Shown piece by piece: positions 1 through 5,283 of a stretch of 6,449 nucleotides of DNA. Position numbers and translations under genes: made by a program. This DNA is from Verrucomicrobiota bacterium (GTDB lineage Bacteria; Verrucomicrobiota; Verrucomicrobiia; Limisphaerales; UBA1096). How positions within the stretch are numbered: the first letter of the stretch is position 1; every line of letters begins with the position of its first letter. The stretch is taken from the NCBI GenBank assembly GCA_015658765.1, contig DQOE01000354.1, positions 1-6,449 of the forward strand. The letters are read 5' to 3'. The notes below the pieces were generated by a model. It made no database searches and was not told where the DNA came from. It worked only from the letters and a program-made list of their open reading frames with translations.

Positions 1-711
1 CTTCCAGACAAACGGCGTGGCCCAGTTGCTCGGCTCGTCGCGCTTGGTTTTCCACAACTCCCTGCCAGTGAGTTTGTCGAACGCCACCACCCAGCTTTCC
101 TCCTCGTTGTCGTTCACGATGATCAACTGGTTCCCGGCGAGAACCGGCGACGCACCGGTACCCCAAGCGTTGCGCATCTTGTACGGCTTGAACATTTTTT
201 TCCAAATCACCTTGCCGGTCTTGTCGAGGCAGTAAAGCCCGTGACTGCCGAAGTAGGCGTACACCCGCTCGCCATCCGTCACCGGCGTCTCGGCGGCATA
301 ACTGTTCTTCACATGAATCGGCGTGAGCGGCCGGGCCGCCAACACCTCCTTCTGCCAAAGAAACTCACCCGTCGCCAACTCAAGGCACAAAACCAGAAAG
401 TGATGCATGTGCTTGATCGGTTCCCGGCGCTCACCCCCGAAGTAAAGGCCCGGCTTGCGCTTCTCGAATTCGCCGTCGCTGACCGCCGTGGTGAGGTACA
501 CCCGCCCGCTGTGCACCACCGGGCCCGACCAGCCAAGCCCCGCCACGGCGGCCTTCCACTCGACGTTTTTTTTGTCGCTCCACTCGATCGGCAGATTGGC
601 GTTGTCGGATACGCCAAGCGCTTTCGGCCCACGAAACGCCGGCCAATCCTCCTCCGCCACCGCTTGGCCAAGCGCCACCGAGAACACAAATAGACAGGTG
701 ATAAATTTCAT
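1..711 (-). CDS. Secreted PQQ-like beta-propeller repeat protein (N-terminal part, cut by window edge)
   Basis: The frame is open from an ATG at 711 through base 1, giving 237 residues with no stop, so the C-terminus lies outside the window. Residues 1-19 form a Sec signal peptide: a Lys at position 3, a hydrophobic core, then AVA before EE. No lipobox Cys is present, so the product is probably periplasmic or secreted. The mature start EDWPAFRGP is typical of the PQQ-binding-like propeller proteins common in Planctomycetes and Verrucomicrobia. Propeller blade motifs are visible at about 110-123 (LELATGEFLWQKEV), 160-173 (YCLDKTGKVIWKKM) and 209-222 (VAFDKLTGRELWKT). The family folds like quinoprotein dehydrogenases and BamB, but catalytic quinone or calcium ligands cannot be judged from this part, so no enzyme activity is assigned. 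No Shine-Dalgarno sequence precedes the ATG. The signal-peptide codons for ALGQA are themselves a copy of the window's iterated palindrome (661-674). The gene is divergent from cutA across 88 bp. Confidence 0.88.
   Translation of the reverse strand, partial: MKFITCLFVFSVALGQAVAEEDWPAFRGPKALGVSDNANLPIEWSDKKNVEWKAAVAGLGWSGPVVHSGRVYLTTAVSDGEFEKRKPGLYFGGERREPIKHMHHFLVLCLELATGEFLWQKEVLAARPLTPIHVKNSYAAETPVTDGERVYAYFGSHGLYCLDKTGKVIWKKMFKPYKMRNAWGTGASPVLAGNQLIIVNDNEEESWVVAFDKLTGRELWKTKRDEPSNWATPFVWK
661..674. repeat. Iterated palindrome, perfect 14-bp copy inside the signal-peptide coding region
   Basis: CGCTTGGCCAAGCG is a perfect 14-bp palindrome and the longest fully symmetrical form of the TTGGCCAA family in the window. 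It lies within the propeller gene and encodes ALGQA (residues 13-17) near the end of the signal peptide, a region that tolerates small, weakly hydrophobic residues. Read from the propeller strand its frame is CTT GGC CAA, unlike the other coding copies, which read TTG GCC AA(G/A/C). Confidence 0.8.
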
Positions 712-735
712 AATTCGTTGAACAACCGCAGCGTT

Positions 736-753
736 CGGCCAAGCGCTTGGCCG
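736..753. repeat. 18-bp perfect palindrome in the divergent promoter spacer
   Basis: CGGCCAAGCGCTTGGCCG is identical to its reverse complement. It is two half-sites of the TTGGCCAA family joined head to head around GCGC, so as RNA it could fold into a 7-bp stem with a GCGC loop. It lies between the divergent propeller gene and cutA, 25 bp from the propeller start codon, in a position where it could affect transcription of either gene. Any regulatory role is inference. Confidence 0.75.
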
Positions 754-769
754 GTCAAGGAAATTGACC
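753..769. promoter_or_regulatory. Inverted repeat GGTCAA-N5-TTGACC between divergent genes; possible back-to-back -35 boxes
   Basis: GGTCAA at 753-758 and TTGACC at 764-769 are exact reverse complements separated by GGAAA. Each arm, read outward, matches five of six bases of the sigma-70 -35 consensus TTGACA: the right arm points to cutA and the left arm to the propeller gene. The hexamers 17 bp downstream are poor -10 boxes (TTAGCT for cutA, AACGCT for the propeller gene). The alternatives are a dimeric regulator operator or chance. Confidence 0.4.
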
Positions 770-776
770 TTCGCCG

Positions 777-786
777 CTTGGCCAAG
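777..786. repeat. Iterated palindrome copy upstream of cutA
   Basis: CTTGGCCAAG is a perfect 10-bp palindrome, preceded by CG but followed by TT, so the right flank has drifted from the full CGCTTGGCCAAGCG form. It ends 13 bp before the cutA ATG and is therefore probably within or just beside the 5' leader. It is the third palindromic element in an 88-bp spacer. Confidence 0.7.
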
Positions 787-799
787 TTAGCTGGAGCGC

Positions 800-1132
800 A
801 TGAGTGTTCCGGAAGATTTTGCCGTCGTATTGGTCACCGCGCCGGACATGGACTTGGCCCGCCTTTTGGCCAAGGCCGCGCTGGAGGCCAAGCTCGCCGC
901 CTGCGCCAACATCGTCCCGGCGGTCGAGTCGCACTACTGGTGGAAGGGGAAACTCGAAAGCAGCGACGAGGTGCTGCTCATTTTCAAAACGCGGCAGCAA
1001 CTACTGCCCAAGCTGGAGCGAGCCGTCCGGGAGATTCACCCCTACGACACCCCGGAATTCGTCGCCCTCCCCCTAACCGCCGGCAGCCGAAAATACCTAG
1101 CTTGGCTCGCCGACAATACAGTAAAAGAATAA
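800..1132 (+). CDS. cutA: CutA1 divalent-cation tolerance protein
   Basis: The protein has 110 residues, the usual length for CutA1, a small ferredoxin-like protein that forms very stable trimers. It was first linked to copper tolerance in E. coli, and its molecular role is still debated. Family signatures are clear: VLVTAPD near the N-terminus (10-16), LAACANIVP (32-40) with the conserved Cys at 35, SHYWWKGKLE (44-53), the strand EVLLIFKT (57-64), and HPYDTPEFVALPL (80-92) followed by YLAWL (99-103). The ATG at 800 is the natural start and the only one in the window with a plausible ribosome binding site, GGAG at 793-796, although its spacing to the ATG is short (3 bp). The gene is divergent from the propeller gene and convergent with the helix-turn-helix gene, with 8 bp between their stop codons. 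The codons for LLAKA include a TTGGCCAA copy at 866-873. Confidence 0.95.
   Translation: MSVPEDFAVVLVTAPDMDLARLLAKAALEAKLAACANIVPAVESHYWWKGKLESSDEVLLIFKTRQQLLPKLERAVREIHPYDTPEFVALPLTAGSRKYLAWLADNTVKE
866..873. repeat. TTGGCCAA palindrome inside cutA
   Basis: This is a core 8-bp copy read as TTG GCC AAG (Leu-Ala-Lys, residues 23-25 of CutA). The flanks (TT before, GGCC after) do not match the extended form, so this could be a chance match within common codons or a decayed copy. Confidence 0.5.
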
Positions 1133-1140
1133 CTTTATCG

Positions 1141-1383
1141 TTAATCTTCCCTGATCGCGCCCCTGTACGGATCGGTTTCTTCGGTTTTGGCTGTTTCGAC
1201 GTTGGTTTCTTGGGCGAGGATGAAGCCTTTGACGTCCTGCTCGGTGACGAAGTACTTTTTGCCGATTTTTCGGGCGCGGATTTGGCCGGCTTGGATGTAG
1301 CGCGTCACCGTCCTGTACTTGAGACACAGCATTTCCGCCACTTCATGAGCATCGAACGCCTTGAAATCATCAACTTCAATCAT
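1141..1383 (-). CDS. Small excisionase-type helix-turn-helix DNA-binding protein (HTH_17/MerR-like)
   Basis: The protein has 80 residues, from an ATG at 1383 to a TAA at 1141. Residues 12-55 form an excisionase-family winged helix-turn-helix: AHEVAEMLCL as the first helix, KYRTVTRYIQAGQI as the recognition helix, then RARKIGKKYFVTEQDVKGFI as the wing and final helix. Domains of this kind bind DNA as phage Xis-type factors, as plasmid or element regulators, or as small chromosomal regulators. The C-terminal 22 residues are acidic and polar and probably disordered. No integrase, recombinase or toxin partner is visible beside it, so an excision role is unsupported and a small transcription regulator is as likely. 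The gene looks less GC-rich than its neighbours and is preceded by an AT-rich control region with a short palindrome. No Shine-Dalgarno sequence is seen upstream. Confidence 0.85.
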   Translation of the reverse strand: MIEVDDFKAFDAHEVAEMLCLKYRTVTRYIQAGQIRARKIGKKYFVTEQDVKGFILAQETNVETAKTEETDPYRGAIRED

Positions 1384-1420
1384 AATTCAACGTAGGAAAA
1401 AGACCACATAACGTGTTTTA

Positions 1421-1430
1421 ATGTCAACAT
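1421..1430. promoter_or_regulatory. Short inverted repeat and -35-like box upstream of the HTH gene
   Basis: ATGTCAACAT reads ATGT-N2-ACAT, a 4+4 dyad within an AT-rich block 38-47 bp before the HTH start codon. On the minus strand it contains an exact TTGACA (1422-1427), the sigma-70 -35 consensus. A -10 box is not obvious: at 17 bp spacing the hexamer is GTCTTT. A dyad over a -35 box would suit an autoregulatory operator of the HTH protein, but this is inference. Confidence 0.35.
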
Positions 1431-1488
1431 AATACACTAAAATACTTTGTAATGCCTTTTTAGACATTTTCAATATTGTTAGTTTTCT

Positions 1489-1521
1489 CCCTCATCCCTA
1501 CCCTCTCCCGCTGGGTGAGGG
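1489..1521. repeat. CCCTC-type hairpin intergenic element
   Basis: Two nested pairings are visible. CCCTCTCCC at 1501-1509 and GGGTGAGGG at 1513-1521 form an 8-bp stem with one T-T mismatch and a GCT loop. CCCTCA at 1489-1494 can instead pair with TGAGGG at 1516-1521. The left side is built of related hexamers (CCCTCA, TCCCTA, CCCTCT). Extragenic elements with this CCCTCACCC/CCCTCTCCC look recur in many bacterial genomes in a REP-like way. That likeness is from memory and was not searched. Confidence 0.6.
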
Positions 1522-1571
1522 ACACGCAGGCAGAGAATGCACGCTCCCCGTTCTTTGCGTTCGGTTGTCTG

Positions 1572-1605
1572 AAATCGGCGTCTATTTGCGTTTATTCGTG
1601 GTTTC
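1572..1605. repeat. Degenerate 10-bp-periodic intergenic repeat
   Basis: The segment contains successive similar decamers, GGCGTCTATT at 1577-1586 and TGCGTTTATT at 1587-1596, then CGTGGTTTCC. The spacing of one unit per helical turn resembles the widespread family of short intergenic repeats of the type GCGTTCATCTGCGTTCAT seen in Planctomycetes, Verrucomicrobia and Bacteroidetes genomes. The assignment is from memory of that pattern. The function is unknown. Confidence 0.5.
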
Positions 1606-1728
1606 CAAAAAATCCAACTCGCTGTAGCAGGCTTCCTTCGCTTGCTCAGTTGACCTTGTGTCGATGGGCATTGTTCTTGTTGCTCTTTCGGCTTTTGGTA
1701 CAGTCCGCGCCCTTTTGGTTTTCTGACC

Positions 1729-3324
1729 ATGCAGAAAGAGATCAGCCGACGGCGCACGTTCGCCATCATTTCCCATCCGGACGCCGGTAAAACCACCCTC
1801 ACCGAGAAGATGCTTCTTTACGGTGGCGCGGTGCAGTTGGCGGGATCGGTGCGTTCGCGCAAAAACCAGCGGGCGACGACGTCGGACTGGATGGAACTGG
1901 AGCGCAAACGCGGCATCTCGGTCAGTTCGACCGTGCTGCAATTCGATTATCAGGGGTATCAGATCAACCTGCTCGACACTCCGGGGCACAAGGATTTCTC
2001 CGAGGACACTTACCGCGTGCTAACCGCCGTGGACGCGGTGGTGATGGTGCTCGACGCCGCGAAAGGCATCGAGGCGCAGACGCAGAAGTTGTTTGAGGTT
2101 TGCCGCCAACGCGGCGTGCCGATCTTTACGTTTATCAACAAATGCGACCGGCCGTCGAAGGGCGCGATCGAGTTGCTGGACGAAATCGAGAGTGTGCTTC
2201 AGCTCAAGCCGTTCCCGGTGAACTGGCCGATCGGCGACGGCGCGGATTTCAAGGGCGTGTTCGATCGCTTGGCCAAGCAGGTGCATTTGTTCGAGCGCGT
2301 GACCGGCGGAGCGTACATGGCGCCGGTTGAGGTTGGCGACATCTTGGACGACTTCGTGAAGGAGCGCGTGCCGGGGGAGACCTTGGCCAAGATCACCGAG
2401 GAACTTGAGATGCTCGACATCGCCGGCGCGGAGTTTGACAGCGACGAGATTCTCGCCGGACGCACGACCCCGGTGTTCTTCGGGAGCGCGATGAACAATT
2501 TTGGTGTTGAGTTGATCCTCAAGGGATTTCTGCACCACGCGCCGCCGCCGCAGGGCCGTCCGTCCGCCGGTAAATTCATCGAGCCAAGCGACGAGCAGTT
2601 TTCCGGCTTCATTTTCAAAATCCAGGCGAACATGGATCCGAAGCATCGCGACCGCATCGCGTACATTCGCATTTGCTCCGGCAAATTTGAGCGCGACATG
2701 ATGGTGTATCATTCACGCACTGGTAAGAAAGTGCGCCTGGCCAGTTCGCATCGGTTGTTCGGCAAGGAGCGCGAGACGGTGAATGAGGCGTTCCCCGGCG
2801 ACATCATCGGCCTGGTGGGCCATGCGGACTTCGGCATCGGCGACACGCTGAGCACGGACAAGACGACGAACTTTCACGAGATCCCGCGCTTCACGCCGGA
2901 GAGTTTTTCGTATTTGCACAACAGCGACACCGGCAAGTTCAAGCAGTTTCGGCAGGGGCTGGAGCAGTTGCTGCAGGAGGGCGCGATCCAGTGCCTGAGC
3001 CTGAAGGGCAGCACGGTCGCTGTGCCGGTGTTGGCGGCGGTGGGGCCGTTGCAGTTTGACGTGGTGCAGTTCCGGCTCGAGAGCGAGTACAACGCCATCT
3101 CGCGGCTCGAGCCCGCGCCGTGGCAGGTCATGCGCTGGCTGCCGGCGGAGTTCAGCGAGGAGGAGATGGACAAGCTTTCGCCGCCGACCGGCTCGCGGTT
3201 TGGCTGGGATTCGGAGCGCAACCCGGTGCTGCTTTTCGCGAGTGACTGGGCCGCAAGTTACTTCGAGAAAAACAATGCCGAGCTGAACCTCTCCAGGGTT
3301 CCGCCGAACCAAAAGGAGTCCTGA
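1729..3324 (+). CDS. prfC: Peptide chain release factor 3 (RF3), translational GTPase
   Basis: The 531 residues match the normal RF3 length (about 529 in E. coli). RF3 is a ribosome-associated cytosolic GTPase that removes RF1 or RF2 from the ribosome after peptide release. All G-domain motifs are intact: G1 SHPDAGKT (15-22), the switch I region ERKRGISVSS (58-67), G3 DTPGH (83-87), G4 NKCD (137-140) and G5 GSA (252-254). The SHPDAGKT loop and the RGIS switch are characteristic of RF3 rather than EF-G or EF-Tu. Domain II covers about 290-390 and the RF3-specific C-terminal domain about 390-520, including GPLQFDVVQFRLESEYN (439-455). The ATG at 1729 fits the family N-terminus (EISRRRTFAIISHPDAGKTT). 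No Shine-Dalgarno sequence precedes it. The stop is 42 bp before the preferred uup start on the same strand, suggesting co-transcription. Two TTGGCCAA copies lie inside, at RLAKQ and TLAKI. Confidence 0.97.
   Translation: MQKEISRRRTFAIISHPDAGKTTLTEKMLLYGGAVQLAGSVRSRKNQRATTSDWMELERKRGISVSSTVLQFDYQGYQINLLDTPGHKDFSEDTYRVLTAVDAVVMVLDAAKGIEAQTQKLFEVCRQRGVPIFTFINKCDRPSKGAIELLDEIESVLQLKPFPVNWPIGDGADFKGVFDRLAKQVHLFERVTGGAYMAPVEVGDILDDFVKERVPGETLAKITEELEMLDIAGAEFDSDEILAGRTTPVFFGSAMNNFGVELILKGFLHHAPPPQGRPSAGKFIEPSDEQFSGFIFKIQANMDPKHRDRIAYIRICSGKFERDMMVYHSRTGKKVRLASSHRLFGKERETVNEAFPGDIIGLVGHADFGIGDTLSTDKTTNFHEIPRFTPESFSYLHNSDTGKFKQFRQGLEQLLQEGAIQCLSLKGSTVAVPVLAAVGPLQFDVVQFRLESEYNAISRLEPAPWQVMRWLPAEFSEEEMDKLSPPTGSRFGWDSERNPVLLFASDWAASYFEKNNAELNLSRVPPNQKES
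2267..2278. repeat. Iterated palindrome copy inside prfC (first)
   Basis: GCTTGGCCAAGC is a perfect 12-bp palindrome preceded by C, so it matches 13 of the 14 bases of the full CGCTTGGCCAAGCG form. It is read as CGC TTG GCC AAG CAG and encodes RLAKQ at residues 180-184 of RF3, in the GTPase domain. Confidence 0.7.
2382..2391. repeat. Iterated palindrome copy inside prfC (second)
   Basis: CTTGGCCAAG is a 10-bp palindrome encoding the LAK of TLAKI (residues 219-221 of RF3). The outer flanks do not match the extended form. It lies about 115 bp from the previous copy and uses the same reading frame, TTG GCC AAG. Confidence 0.55.
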
Positions 3325-3337
3325 TCCGCTGCCCCTC

Positions 3338-3350
3338 GTTTGGCCAAGCG
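3338..3350. repeat. Iterated palindrome copy at the prfC-uup junction
   Basis: GTTTGGCCAAGCG lies in the 42-bp gap between the prfC stop and the preferred uup start. With the preceding C (3337) it differs from CGCTTGGCCAAGCG at one position. Its TTG at 3340 is in frame with uup and could be mistaken for an initiation codon. The placement, downstream of one gene and upstream of the next, is typical of an extragenic repeat. Confidence 0.7.
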
Positions 3351-3366
3351 CCACATATTATCCGCC

Positions 3367-5268
3367 GTGTCACAACCCCCACACATCACATTGCTCGACG
3401 CCTCCGAACTCAAGGTTCGGTTCAACGACAATGAAGTGCTCAAGTCGGCGTCGCTGACGATCCGCGATGGCGATCACTTGGGGATGGTCGGGCGCAACGG
3501 CTGCGGCAAGTCGACATTCCTGAAAATTCTCGCCGGCATAGCGCAGGCTGATGACGGCAAAGTCACTCCGCGCTCCGGCTTGGGGATCGGTTATCTGCCG
3601 CAGGGTCTCGATGCTTCCGACGGCGTCTCCGTGCTCGATACGATTCGCGACGGTGCGGCGCACTCGTTCAATCTGCTCGACGAGTACGAGTCGCTGCCCG
3701 CCGACTCGAACCGGCAGACCGAGCTGGAGCAACAAATCGCCACCGCCGATGCGTGGAACATCGAGACTCGAATCGAGACGGCGATGATGCACCTGAATAC
3801 TCCCGCCGCAGACCGATTGATGGGCACCTTGTCCGGCGGCGAAAAGCGGCGGGTTGCCCTCTGTCGCGCGATCGTCTCCAACCCGGATTTCCTGATTCTC
3901 GACGAGCCGACCAACCATCTCGACACCGACTCGATCGAGTGGATGGCGCAGTACCTGAAAAAGTTTCGAGGCGCGTTTCTCGTCGCAACGCACGACCGGT
4001 ATTTCCTCGACGAAACCTGCAACCACATCGTCGAGTTGCAGGCCGGCCGTTTTCACACTCACAAGGGCAACTACTCCGACTACCTCGAGTCGAACCTCGC
4101 CCGGATGGAAAACGAGCAGGCAATTGAGTTGAAGCGAAAGCGTTTCCTGCGCCGCGAGCTGGACTGGATTCGCCGCGGCCCGAAGGCGCGCACAACCAAG
4201 GCCAAGTTTCGGGTGGACAAGTTTCACTCGATCAAAAACACGCAGGGTCCCGACAAGGAGTTGTCGATGGATTTGATCATCCCGCCGCCGGGACAGTTGG
4301 CCAACCGCGTGGTGGACCTGATCAACGTCAGCCTCGAGTTGGGCGGCAGGGAGCTGATCAAACGATTTGATTTCAAGTTTGAGGCCAGCATGCGCATCGG
4401 CATTTGTGGCCGCAACGGCCTGGGCAAAACGAGCCTGCTCAGGATTGTGCTGGGCCAGCTTGCCCCGACCGGTGGCAGCCAAAAAACCGGCGTGCTGACC
4501 CAGTTCAACTACGTGGACCAGGAACGGGTGCAGCTCGACCCGGAAAAGACGCTGCTGCAGGAGGTCGCCGAAGGCGCAGACACGATCCCGTTCGGCAACG
4601 GCAAGCTGACGATTCGGGCGTACTTGCAGCGGTTCGGCTTTGATCCCAAGCGGATCAACATGAAGGTCAAAAGCCTGTCCGGCGGCGAGAAAAGCCGGCT
4701 GCTGTTGGCGCGCATTCTCAAGCATGGCGGCAACTTCCTGATCATGGACGAGCCAACCAACGATCTCGACCTGCCGACATTGCGGTTGCTGGAGGAGGCG
4801 CTGCTGGCATTCTCCGGCTGCGTGTTGGTGGTGAGTCACGACCGTTATTTTCTAAACCGGGTCTGCACCGGCATCATCGCGTTCGAGGGTGACGGACTGG
4901 TTGCATACAACGAGGGCGACTACGAGTACTACCGCGAAAAACTTGCCGAGCGAAAAATGCGCTTGGCCAAACGACCAGTAGCCACCCAGGCCAATGCCGG
5001 ATCAAGCCACGCACCCGAGGCCAAGCCGCGCAAGATGACTTGGAAAGAGAAAGCCGAGCTCGAGGGCATGGAGGCGGCGATCCTCAAGGCTGAAGAGGCA
5101 GCGGCCCGGATCGAGAGCCTGTTCGCCGACCCGGAGTTTCACTCGAAGCACGGTGCGAAAACCATTGAACTGACCAGTGAACTGGAGACTTCAAAAAAAC
5201 AGGGCGCCGCACTTTATGCGCGTTGGGAGGAACTTGAAGCGATTCGGGCTGCCAACGAAAAGCCCTGA
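3367..5268 (+). CDS. uup: ABC-F family ATPase, Uup type
   Basis: The protein has 633 residues from the GTG at 3367. It has two ABC ATPase domains in tandem and no membrane segment, the layout of soluble ABC-F proteins that act on the ribosome. Domain 1: Walker A GRNGCGKST (42-50), Q-loop Gln79, signature LSGGE (155-159), Walker B FLILDEP (175-181), His209 switch. Interdomain linker: RRELDWIRRGPKARTTKAKF at 262-281. Domain 2: GRNGLGKTS (348-356), LSGGE (437-441), FLIMDEP (457-463), His491. Residues about 557-631 are the Lys/Glu-rich coiled-coil C-terminal domain that marks Uup within the family; in E. coli Uup is linked to precise transposon excision, ribosome function and DNA binding. All catalytic residues are present. 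The start is uncertain: an in-frame TTG at 3340 would add nine residues but lies in a repeat copy, and a TTG at 3391 would remove eight. None has a Shine-Dalgarno sequence. The gene is convergent with the HU gene, 3 bp away. Confidence 0.93.
   Translation: MSQPPHITLLDASELKVRFNDNEVLKSASLTIRDGDHLGMVGRNGCGKSTFLKILAGIAQADDGKVTPRSGLGIGYLPQGLDASDGVSVLDTIRDGAAHSFNLLDEYESLPADSNRQTELEQQIATADAWNIETRIETAMMHLNTPAADRLMGTLSGGEKRRVALCRAIVSNPDFLILDEPTNHLDTDSIEWMAQYLKKFRGAFLVATHDRYFLDETCNHIVELQAGRFHTHKGNYSDYLESNLARMENEQAIELKRKRFLRRELDWIRRGPKARTTKAKFRVDKFHSIKNTQGPDKELSMDLIIPPPGQLANRVVDLINVSLELGGRELIKRFDFKFEASMRIGICGRNGLGKTSLLRIVLGQLAPTGGSQKTGVLTQFNYVDQERVQLDPEKTLLQEVAEGADTIPFGNGKLTIRAYLQRFGFDPKRINMKVKSLSGGEKSRLLLARILKHGGNFLIMDEPTNDLDLPTLRLLEEALLAFSGCVLVVSHDRYFLNRVCTGIIAFEGDGLVAYNEGDYEYYREKLAERKMRLAKRPVATQANAGSSHAPEAKPRKMTWKEKAELEGMEAAILKAEEAAARIESLFADPEFHSKHGAKTIELTSELETSKKQGAALYARWEELEAIRAANEKP
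4296..4305. repeat. TTGGCCAA palindrome inside uup (first)
   Basis: GTTGGCCAAC is a 10-bp palindrome with a G/C flank instead of C/G, encoding QLANR of the Uup protein. It carries the core of the family but not the usual extension, so it may be a chance match. Confidence 0.45.
4960..4973. repeat. Iterated palindrome copy inside uup (second)
   Basis: CGCTTGGCCAAACG differs from the perfect 14-bp form at one position. It encodes RLAKR in the poorly conserved hinge between the second ATPase domain and the C-terminal coiled coil, where an insertion or mutation creating the repeat would be well tolerated. Confidence 0.65.
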
Positions 5269-5283
5269 GCGTTACTCAGGACT
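5258..5283 (-). terminator. Stem-loop terminator overlapping both convergent stop codons
   Basis: CCTGAG at 5264-5269 and CTCAGG at 5275-5280 form a stem with a 5-nt loop. The uup TGA (5266-5268) lies in the stem and the HU stop (5272-5274) in the loop. Read leftward, for the HU transcript, the stem extends to 9 bp with one U-G wobble and runs into UUUUCG (from 5261 downward), like an intrinsic terminator. Read rightward, for uup, the same position is a C-A mismatch and no U-tract follows, so termination should be weaker in that direction. Confidence 0.55.

Larger units (their letters stand above)
1384..1728. other. Gene-free region between the HTH gene and prfC
   Basis: This 345-bp stretch holds no convincing gene on either strand. 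From left to right it contains an AT-rich segment (about 1384-1485) that is the probable control region of the leftward HTH gene, a CCCTC-type hairpin element (1489-1521), a degenerate 10-bp-periodic repeat (1572-1605), and then about 120 bp leading to prfC. In that last part a weak promoter-like pair for prfC is TTGTTG at 1677-1682 and TACAGT at 1699-1704, 16 bp apart. TTGACC at 1650-1655 has no good partner. No T-rich terminator was recognised. Confidence 0.6.

Noticed and set aside
241..693. Open frames on the plus strand opposite the propeller gene
   Set aside because: The minus strand has a signal peptide and repeated propeller motifs in one unbroken frame, while the plus frames show only basic, low-complexity sequence.
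1133..1140. Terminator between cutA and the HTH gene
   Set aside because: The 8-bp gap and its flanks show no usable stem with a T-tract.
718..1395. A 225-codon plus-strand frame across cutA and the HTH gene
   Set aside because: It overlaps two recognised genes in other frames and has an Arg/Gly/Pro-rich composition with no family motif.
2020..2712. A 230-codon frame antisense to prfC
   Set aside because: It is covered by conserved RF3 sequence on the other strand; the long frame follows from GC-rich codon positions.
3370..4839. A 489-codon open frame antisense to uup
   Set aside because: It lies wholly opposite a clearly coding ABC-F gene and its protein has a His/Gln/Arg/Leu-rich composition typical of shadow frames in GC-rich DNA, with no recognisable domain.
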